Shown: piece by piece, positions 1-3,418 of the stretch
Layout of the letters: the number at the start of each line of letters is the position of its first letter
How positions within the stretch are numbered: position 1 is the first letter of the stretch
Origin: Actinomycetota bacterium
GTDB taxonomy: Bacteria; Actinomycetota; Acidimicrobiia; Acidimicrobiales; BP-101
Direction: 5' to 3'
NCBI GenBank assembly: GCA_030838265.1
Contig: JAUTXA010000294.1
Location: 1 to 5,835, forward strand
Length of the DNA stretch: 5,835 nucleotides
The notes under the pieces: model-generated
Told to the model about the DNA's origin: nothing
Databases searched by the model: none
The model's input: the letters and a program-made list of their open reading frames with translations, nothing else
Program-made: the position numbers and the translations under genes

Positions 1-399
1 GTCAAGATCCAGCTGCCCGCCGGGGCGGCCACTCCCGCGCCCCCTGTGGGCACGGCGCTTGGCCCCCACGGTGTCGCCACCATGGATTTTTGCAAGCAGT
101 ACAACGCCGCGACCGAGAACCAGCGGGGCACCGTCATCCCGGTCGAGATCACCATCTTCGAGGACCGGTCCTTCAGCTTCATCCTGAAGACCCCCCCGAC
201 GCCGGTGCTCCTCCGCCAGGCCGCGGGCATCGAGAAGGGCTCGCAGGCCCCCAGCCGCGAGCCGGCGGGCACGATCACCGATGCTCAGCTCACCGAGATC
301 GCCCAGATCAAGATGCCCGACCTCAACGCCAACGACATCGAGGCGGCGAGGCAGCAGGTGAAGGGCACGGCCCGTTCCATGGGCATCAGCGTCAAGTAG
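1..399 (+). CDS. rplK: 50S ribosomal protein L11 (5'-truncated by window edge)
   Basis: L11 binds the GTPase-associated region of 23S rRNA at the base of the L7/L12 stalk and takes part in factor-dependent GTP hydrolysis and the stringent response. The frame is open from base 1 (VKIQLPAGAATPAPPVG) and about 8 N-terminal residues lie outside the window. The visible 132 residues match the family throughout: the proline-rich N-terminal segment, DFCKQYNAATENQRGTVIPV, then the RNA-binding C-terminal domain with DLNANDIEAA and the terminal GTARSMGI motif. It ends with TAG at 397-399. A GTG at 46 could be taken as a start, but conserved L11 sequence lies upstream of it, so it is internal. Oddities: the conserved GPALGQHGVNIM reads GTALGPHGVATM here, including a threonine where E. 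coli has Pro26. rplA follows 88 bp downstream, the usual order. Confidence 0.97.
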   Translation, partial: VKIQLPAGAATPAPPVGTALGPHGVATMDFCKQYNAATENQRGTVIPVEITIFEDRSFSFILKTPPTPVLLRQAAGIEKGSQAPSREPAGTITDAQLTEIAQIKMPDLNANDIEAARQQVKGTARSMGISVK

Positions 400-487
400 G
401 AAGCCAACAGTCCGACAACCAGCAGTTCGACCTCCACCGATCCGGGACGACCTCGCCCGGCGGTGGCCAACCAGAGGGAGGCAGCCA

Positions 488-1219
488 ATGCCGAGTCGAG
501 GAAAGACGTACGAAGACGCGCTGAAGGCGCTCGATCGCGAGAAGCTCCACGGTCCCGGGGAGGCGATCGACAAGCTGCGCACGATCCCGCCCCGCAAGTT
601 CGATGAGACCGTCGAGCTCGCCGTCCGCCTAGGGGTCGACCCCCGCAAGGCCGATCAGATGGTCCGGGGCACGGTGGCCCTGCCCGCCGGCACCGGCAAG
701 GACGTGAGAGTGGCCGTGTTCGCAGCCGGCGACGCCGCCGACGCCGCCCGCGAGGCTGGGGCCGACATCGTCGGGGCTGACGACCTCGTCGAGAAGATTC
801 AGAACGAGAACTTCCTCGACTTCGACCTGGCCATCGCCACGCCTGACCTCATGGGCCAGGTCGGCAAGCTGGGTCGGGTCCTCGGCCCTCGTGGTCTGAT
901 GCCCAACCCCAAGACCGGCACCGTGACCACTGATGTGGCCAAGGCCGTCGCCGAGTTCAAGGGCGGACGGGTCGAGTACAAGACCGACAAGTTCGGCAAC
1001 GTCCATGTGCCCATCGGCAAGCGCAGCTTCGACGCCAAGGCCCTGCTCGAGAACTTCCGGGCCGTGGTCGACGAGCTGCAGCGGGCCAAGCCGTCATCGG
1101 CCAAGGGCAAGTACATCAAGTCGGTCACCGTCGCCCCCACCATGGGCCCCGGCGTCAAGGTCGACACCAACCGGCTGCGCGCCACTGACGAGGAAATCGC
1201 CGCCGAAGCAGCGTCGTAG
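488..1219 (+). CDS. rplA: 50S ribosomal protein L1
   Basis: L1 forms the mobile L1 stalk of the large subunit, which handles deacylated tRNA at the E site. In many bacteria it also represses translation of its own rplK-rplA message. The protein has 243 residues, close to the usual 225-240. The N-terminus (KTYEDALKALDREKL, about 7-20) and RKFDETVEL (36-44) are typical of RNA-binding domain I. Domain II spans roughly residues 68-158 and includes the family signature around 117-142 (IATPDLMGQVGKLGRVLGPR, then GLMPNPKTGTVT). Domain I resumes with GGRVEYKTDKFGNVHVPIGK and ends with the TMGPG motif near 218-222. The ATG is supported by an SD, GAGGGAGG at 474-481, six bases upstream. The gene ends in tandem TAG codons (1217-1222). 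I saw no L1-binding mimic in the 88-bp gap after rplK, but the rplK leader, the usual site, is outside the window. Confidence 0.98.
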   Translation: MPSRGKTYEDALKALDREKLHGPGEAIDKLRTIPPRKFDETVELAVRLGVDPRKADQMVRGTVALPAGTGKDVRVAVFAAGDAADAAREAGADIVGADDLVEKIQNENFLDFDLAIATPDLMGQVGKLGRVLGPRGLMPNPKTGTVTTDVAKAVAEFKGGRVEYKTDKFGNVHVPIGKRSFDAKALLENFRAVVDELQRAKPSSAKGKYIKSVTVAPTMGPGVKVDTNRLRATDEEIAAEAAS

Positions 1220-1252
1220 TAGAGTCATCGAGCCGTATCGACAACTGAATCG

Positions 1253-1378
1253 CTCGCCGCAGACCTCCGGTGCGCTCCTAGAGCGCCAAAAGGGCCCCCG
1301 GGCCCGCCCGAGCAGGCGAACCTCCTGAACCCAGGGCGTTCGCGTGGCCGCGAGCGCCCTGATCGTTTTGAAGGAGGT
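1253..1378 (+). promoter_or_regulatory. rplJ leader: probable L10(L12)4-binding autoregulatory RNA
   Basis: The 165-bp gap between rplA and rplJ is the place where many bacteria carry the L10 leader. There the L10(L12)4 complex binds the mRNA and represses rplJL. Seen here: CCGCAGACCTCCGGT at 1257-1271, which resembles the CCGnAGAC...GGU start of known L10 leaders and can form a small ACC-TCC-GGT hairpin. Next comes a 6-bp hairpin GCGCTC-CTA-GAGCGC (1272-1286), a GGGCC/GGCCC hairpin (1292-1305), a CGCC/GGCG hairpin (1305-1318), and the 13-bp hairpin listed separately. ACCTCCT at 1320-1326 is the exact reverse complement of AGGAGGT at 1372-1378, the rplJ SD, and a second ACCTCC lies at 1263-1268. 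Leader identity is inferred from position and motif. The pairings are read directly, but which fold forms is not known. Confidence 0.65.
1332..1369 (+). terminator. Terminator-like hairpin (possible attenuator) before rplJ
   Basis: Bases 1332-1344 (CAGGGCGTTCGCG) pair with 1349-1361 (CGCGAGCGCCCTG) in an uninterrupted 13-bp stem with one G-T wobble and a TGGC loop. ATCGTTTT follows, with a short T run at 1366-1369. This has the shape of an intrinsic terminator with a weak U-tract. It lies immediately upstream of the rplJ SD rather than after a gene, so an attenuator is more likely than a plain operon end. It may act together with the L10 leader, as in Bacillus subtilis, where L10(L12)4 promotes termination ahead of rplJL. 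It could also simply be part of the protein-binding fold. Confidence 0.6.
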
Positions 1379-1384
1379 GGACAG

Positions 1385-2200
1385 ATGGAGAACCCGAGGG
1401 CCGAGAAGGTCGCCGTGGTCGACGAGGTGCGGGATCGCTTCAACGCCTCGAGCGCGGCCATCCTCACCGAGTACCGGGGCCTGGGCGTGAAGGATCTCGC
1501 CACCCTGCGCCGAGCGCTGCGGGAAGCGGGGGCCACCTACGCCATCTACAAGAACACCCTGGTCCGGTTCGCCGTGCGGGACCTGTCCCTCGACGAGCTC
1601 GACCAGATGCTCACCGGCCCCACCGCCATCGCCTTCATCGAAGGCGATGCCGCGGCTGTGGCCAAGGCCCTGCGCGACTTCGCCCGCACCAACCCTAACT
1701 TGGTGGTGAAGGGCGGGCTGCTGGGCGACAAGGTGCTGACGGCCAAGGACGCCGGCGCCCTCGCCGACCTGCCTTCCCGTGAGGTGCTCCTCTCCCGCAT
1801 CGCCGGCGGCCTGGCCGCCCCGCTGCAGCAGTTCGCCGGTCTCCTCCAGGCCCTGCCCCGCAATTTCGCTTACGGCCTCAAGGCCCTCATCGAAAAGAGC
1901 GGTGGGGTCCCCGAGGCCGAGCCCGAGGCCGCAGTAGCCGAGCCCGAGCCCGAGGCCGCAGTAGCCGAGTCTGAGGCACCCGCAGCCGCTGACGAGGCCG
2001 TTGCTCCTGAGGAGGCCGTTGCCCCTGACGAGGCCGTTGCCCCTGACGAGGCCGTCGCCCCTGACGAGGCCGTCGCCCCTGAGGAGCCCGCGGCTGAGGT
2101 GTCCGACGAGCCCACCGCCGAGGCCGAGGCACCTGCGCCCGACGCCGAAGCACCCGCAGAACCAGAGTCCACCGAGTCCACGACCACCGAGTCCGAGTAA
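1385..2200 (+). CDS. rplJ: 50S ribosomal protein L10 with long acidic C-terminal tail
   Basis: L10 anchors the L7/L12 dimers to 23S rRNA, forming the stalk base next to L11. Residues 1-174 are an ordinary L10: RAEKVAVVDEVRDRF, AAILTEYRGLGVKDLATLRR and YKNTLVRFAV in the RNA-binding domain, then the helix that carries L7/L12 dimers (about 131-172, SREVLLSRIAGGLAAPLQQF to NFAYGLKALIEK). Normal bacterial L10 stops near 165-180. This one runs to 271. The extra 97 residues (175-271) have 32 Asp/Glu, no Lys or Arg and no aromatic residue, and are mostly Ala, Pro, Glu and Val with two repeat blocks. The ATG has a near-perfect SD, AAGGAGGTGG at 1371-1380. The stop is TAA at 2198-2200, 17 bp before rplL. 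Expression is probably controlled by the structured leader. The core assignment is certain. The tail's role is unknown. Confidence 0.97.
   Translation: MENPRAEKVAVVDEVRDRFNASSAAILTEYRGLGVKDLATLRRALREAGATYAIYKNTLVRFAVRDLSLDELDQMLTGPTAIAFIEGDAAAVAKALRDFARTNPNLVVKGGLLGDKVLTAKDAGALADLPSREVLLSRIAGGLAAPLQQFAGLLQALPRNFAYGLKALIEKSGGVPEAEPEAAVAEPEPEAAVAESEAPAAADEAVAPEEAVAPDEAVAPDEAVAPDEAVAPEEPAAEVSDEPTAEAEAPAPDAEAPAEPESTESTTTESE
1919..1969 (+). repeat. Two identical 24-bp direct repeats in the rplJ tail
   Basis: The 24-bp unit at 1919-1942 recurs exactly at 1946-1969, with 3 bp between copies. Each encodes EPEAAVAE, including the uncommon GTA valine codon in both copies. The identity at DNA level, not only protein level, suggests recent duplication. 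The repeat lies in frame at the start of the acidic L10 extension. Confidence 0.85.
1994..2083 (+). repeat. Five tandem 18-bp repeats encoding EAVAP(D/E) in rplJ
   Basis: Five consecutive 18-bp units start at 1994, 2012, 2030, 2048 and 2066. The unit is GAGGCCGTYGCYCCTGAS and encodes the hexapeptide EAVAPD or EAVAPE. Units differ only at synonymous bases (GTT/GTC, GCT/GCC) and at the final Asp/Glu codon. Because the unit is a multiple of three, copy-number change would keep the frame. A degenerate sixth unit (GAG CCC GCG GCT GAG) follows. Confidence 0.93.
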
Positions 2201-2217
2201 GAGAGAAGGAGCCAACC

Positions 2218-2604
2218 ATGGCCACCAAGGAAGAGATTCTCGACGCCATCTCTGGCATGACCGTCCTCGAGCTCAGCGAGCTCCTGAAGGACTTCGAAGA
2301 GCGCTTCGGCGTCACCGCCGCCGCTCCCGCAGCTGCTGCCGCCGCTCCCGCGGCCGGTGGTGGCGGCGAGGCCGCGGCCGCCGCTGAGGAGCAGGACGAG
2401 TTCGACGTCATCCTCACGGGTGCCGGCGACAAGAAGATCCAGGTCATCAAGGAGGTGCGCGCCCTGACCAGCCTGGGCCTCAAGGAGGCCAAGGACCTGG
2501 TCGACAGCGCCCCGAAGCCCGTCCTCGAGAAGGCGTCGAAGGAAGACGCCGAGAAGGCCAAGGCCCAGCTCGAGGCCGCCGGCGCTTCCGTCGAGCTCAA
2601 GTAG
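2218..2604 (+). CDS. rplL: 50S ribosomal protein L7/L12
   Basis: L7/L12 is the multicopy stalk protein that recruits and stimulates IF2, EF-Tu, EF-G and release factors. The 128 residues show all three expected parts. The N-terminal dimerisation and L10-binding helices cover about 1-33 (TKEEILDAISGMTVLELSEL). A flexible Ala/Pro/Gly/Glu hinge covers about 34-58. The globular C-terminal domain starts near 59 (DEFDVILTGAGDKKIQVIKE) and includes TSLGLKEAKDLVDSAPK, the conserved factor-binding face. The length is normal for an actinobacterium. The ATG has the SD AGAAGGAG at 2204-2211. The gene lies 17 bp after rplJ and is surely co-transcribed with it. Stalk stoichiometry requires several L12 per L10, so stronger translation of rplL is expected. 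It ends in TAG, with a GC hairpin 19 bp beyond. Confidence 0.98.
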   Translation: MATKEEILDAISGMTVLELSELLKDFEERFGVTAAAPAAAAAAPAAGGGGEAAAAAEEQDEFDVILTGAGDKKIQVIKEVRALTSLGLKEAKDLVDSAPKPVLEKASKEDAEKAKAQLEAAGASVELK

Positions 2605-2622
2605 TCAACGAACATCCGAGCC

Positions 2623-2648
2623 GAGCCCGGGGCCAACGCCCCGGGCTC
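2623..2648 (+). terminator. GC-rich hairpin after rplL (probable terminator)
   Basis: GAGCCCGGGGC (2623-2633) pairs perfectly with GCCCCGGGCTC (2638-2648) around a CAAC loop, giving an 11-bp stem starting 19 bp after the rplL stop. TCTCGCG follows rather than a U-tract. Such U-poor hairpins are common at gene ends in high-GC actinobacteria, but their efficiency as terminators is uncertain. It may be a partial terminator or a 3'-end stabiliser that lowers the rpoB to rplL ratio. Confidence 0.7.
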
Positions 2649-2816
2649 TCTCGCGCCCCGGGTGCGATCGTCCGGGCCATGAACGCGGACCACGCGGACC
2701 AACTGTTCGTTGCCCCGCGCGTTCGAGCTGCCCGACGGGTCCGAACGGGCCGCAGGGCAGGTCCGCCGGAGTCGATCGTCGAATCCACTCGACGACCACG
2801 AAATTGGAGCTGACCA

Positions 2817-3005
2817 ATGGAAGAGATGACCGGGCATCGGCTTTTGGTCGAGATCGTGGTGGCGGCAGGCATCGCAGTGATCCTCGGAGTCCTGCTGCAG
2901 ACCGTCGTCCACGTCCCTGCGGCCGCCGTCGGTGGCATCCCGGTGATGGTGGCGGGCGCTCAGTTCACGGCGCGACGCCACCGCCGCGTCCATCGATCAG
3001 CCTGA
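2817..3005 (+). CDS. Small hydrophobic (membrane) protein, unknown function
   Basis: I do not recognise this gene. It would encode 62 residues. The N-terminus is short and polar (MEEMTGHR). A long hydrophobic stretch at about 9-31 (LLVEIVVAAGIAVILGVLLQ) is a clear transmembrane candidate. A weaker hydrophobic segment lies at about 33-49 (VPAAAVGGIPVMVAGAQF). The tail is strongly basic (ARRHRRVHRSA). Two membrane segments with both ends cytoplasmic, or one segment plus an amphipathic stretch, are both possible. In favour of a real gene: third positions are mostly G or C, and GGAG at 2806-2809 lies seven bases before the ATG. It sits between the rplL terminator hairpin and the rpoB leader, not overlapping either. 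It is followed by a strong hairpin at 3041-3095. No link to ribosome or polymerase function can be shown. Confidence 0.6.
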   Translation: MEEMTGHRLLVEIVVAAGIAVILGVLLQTVVHVPAAAVGGIPVMVAGAQFTARRHRRVHRSA

Positions 3006-3040
3006 TCCTCGTTCCCCGGCCCACCTGAGCTGGCGGGTAG

Positions 3041-3095
3041 CGGGTTCCTGCGAGGGAATTGCCCGGATAGCGAGCAATTCCCTCGCCAGAACCCG
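3041..3095 (+). terminator. Long interrupted hairpin after the small ORF
   Basis: Bases 3041-3062 pair with 3074-3095: 7 bp (CGGGTTC/GAACCCG), a 2x2 mismatch, then 13 bp (GCGAGGGAATTGC/GCAATTCCCTCGC), with an 11-base loop at 3063-3073. In all 20 of 22 positions pair. No T run follows, so a classical intrinsic terminator is not proven. It begins 35 bases after the small gene's stop, where a terminator would be expected, and its symmetry would let it act on both strands. RNase processing is an alternative. Confidence 0.6.
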
Positions 3096-3127
3096 GCCAA
3101 AGGTCCCGTCGCCGGCCGGCAACACGA

Positions 3128-3174
3128 TTCCCGGTGCACTAACTCCCGCTGACCGGGAGTTTGTGCACCGGGAA
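3128..3174 (+). other. Second long hairpin upstream of rpoB promoters
   Basis: TTCCCGGTGCAC (3128-3139) pairs perfectly with GTGCACCGGGAA (3163-3174). After a single T-T mismatch, AACTCCCG (3141-3148) pairs with CGGGAGTT (3154-3161) around a CTGAC loop. That is 20 of 21 positions paired. AAGACTCGG follows, so there is no U-tract. Candidates are a factor-dependent terminator, an RNase III-type processing site in a read-through rplL-rpoB transcript, or an inverted-repeat protein-binding site. It lies 55 bases upstream of the first promoter-like sequence. Confidence 0.6.
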
Positions 3175-3229
3175 GACTCGGGACCGCCGCCACCAGGCAG
3201 GGCGGGCTACGGGGGCAATTCGGAAAGCC

Positions 3230-3258
3230 TTGACCTACAAGGCCGATGGCTTTACCCT
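3230..3258 (+). promoter_or_regulatory. Candidate rpoB promoter P1 (TTGACC-N17-TACCCT)
   Basis: TTGACC at 3230-3235 is five-sixths of the -35 consensus. Exactly 17 bases later TACCCT (3253-3258) fits the actinobacterial -10 pattern TAnnnT. Initiation would fall near 3265, giving a leader of about 150 bases for rpoB. A 6-bp dyad (GCCTTG 3227-3232, CAAGGC 3238-3243) is centred on the -35 element, so a regulator or RNA hairpin may act there. Position between the hairpins and rpoB supports the call. Confidence 0.55.
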
Positions 3259-3284
3259 GCCACCAGCCGCTCCGGCATTGGGGC

Positions 3285-3313
3285 TTGTGTTCAGCCGTCC
3301 CCGTGCGTATGCT
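3285..3313 (+). promoter_or_regulatory. Candidate rpoB promoter P2 (TTGTGT-N17-TATGCT)
   Basis: TTGTGT (3285-3290), a 17-base spacer, and TATGCT (3308-3313) form a second housekeeping-sigma-like promoter. The -10 is better than that of P1 and the -35 is weaker. Transcription would begin around 3320, about 100 bases before the rpoB start codon. Dual promoters ahead of rpoB are plausible in actinobacteria. This call rests on motif and spacing only. Confidence 0.5.
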
Positions 3314-3406
3314 GTCCGGTTGCCGTGCTCGACCGTCTCGCGTCTCCCGCAGTACCCGTTGTATTGACGCGCGCCCAGACAGCCGTCACTCCCACCCCTG
3401 CCAGCT

Positions 3407-3413
3407 GAGGAGT
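3407..3413 (+). promoter_or_regulatory. Ribosome binding site fixing the rpoB TTG start
   Basis: GAGGAGT at 3407-3413 lies five bases before TTG at 3419-3421. An in-frame TAG at 3413-3415 rules out any start further upstream. The first in-frame ATG (3539, residue 41) would delete the conserved LPLPDLIAIQRDSF segment. The TTG is therefore the start. Confidence 0.85.
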
Positions 3414-3418
3414 AGGCC

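Larger units (their letters stand above)
3006..3418 (+). other. 413-bp non-coding region upstream of rpoB
   Basis: No convincing gene lies in this gap. Reading from the left it holds a 20-bp interrupted hairpin (3041-3095), a GCCGGCCGGC palindrome (3111-3120), a second long hairpin (3128-3174), two promoter-like sequences (3230-3258 and 3285-3313), and a leader of about 100 bases ending in the rpoB SD. The short + strand frames at 3161-3408 run through hairpins and promoters and match nothing I know. Bases from 3200 on are visibly less G+C rich than the flanking genes, as expected for a promoter region. Long structured gaps before rpoB are known elsewhere: E. coli has an attenuator and an RNase III site between rplL and rpoB. 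Confidence 0.75.

Noticed and set aside
1197..1225. Promoter for rplJ with TAGAGT as -10 at 1220
   Set aside because: The sequence 17 bases upstream (TCGCCG) does not resemble a -35, and the TAG bases are explained by the rplA stop codons.
1994..2083. CRISPR-like array
   Set aside because: The units are contiguous, have no spacers and are in frame inside rplJ. This is a coding tandem repeat.
1094..2215. 373-codon minus-strand frame across rplA/rplJ
   Set aside because: It lies antisense to rplA, the leader and rplJ. Its Gly/Leu-rich repeats only mirror the rplJ tandem repeats.
1887..2993. 368-codon minus-strand frame spanning rplJ tail, rplL and the small ORF
   Set aside because: It is a shadow of three plus-strand genes. 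The composition is Arg/Pro/Ser/Ala-rich, as expected for antisense GC-rich DNA, and it runs through the rplL terminator hairpin.
2804..3028. 74-codon plus-strand frame overlapping the small membrane-protein gene
   Set aside because: It is highly Arg/Pro/Gly-rich, its start overlaps the SD of the better-supported frame at 2817, and it has no SD of its own.
3364..3392. Third rpoB promoter starting with TTGACG at 3364
   Set aside because: At a 17-base spacing the -10 would be CACTCC, with no TAnnnT, and it would leave almost no leader before the SD.
3161..3408. Short plus-strand frames in the rpoB leader
   Set aside because: They overlap the hairpin and both promoter-like sequences, have no SD, and show no gene-like third-position bias.
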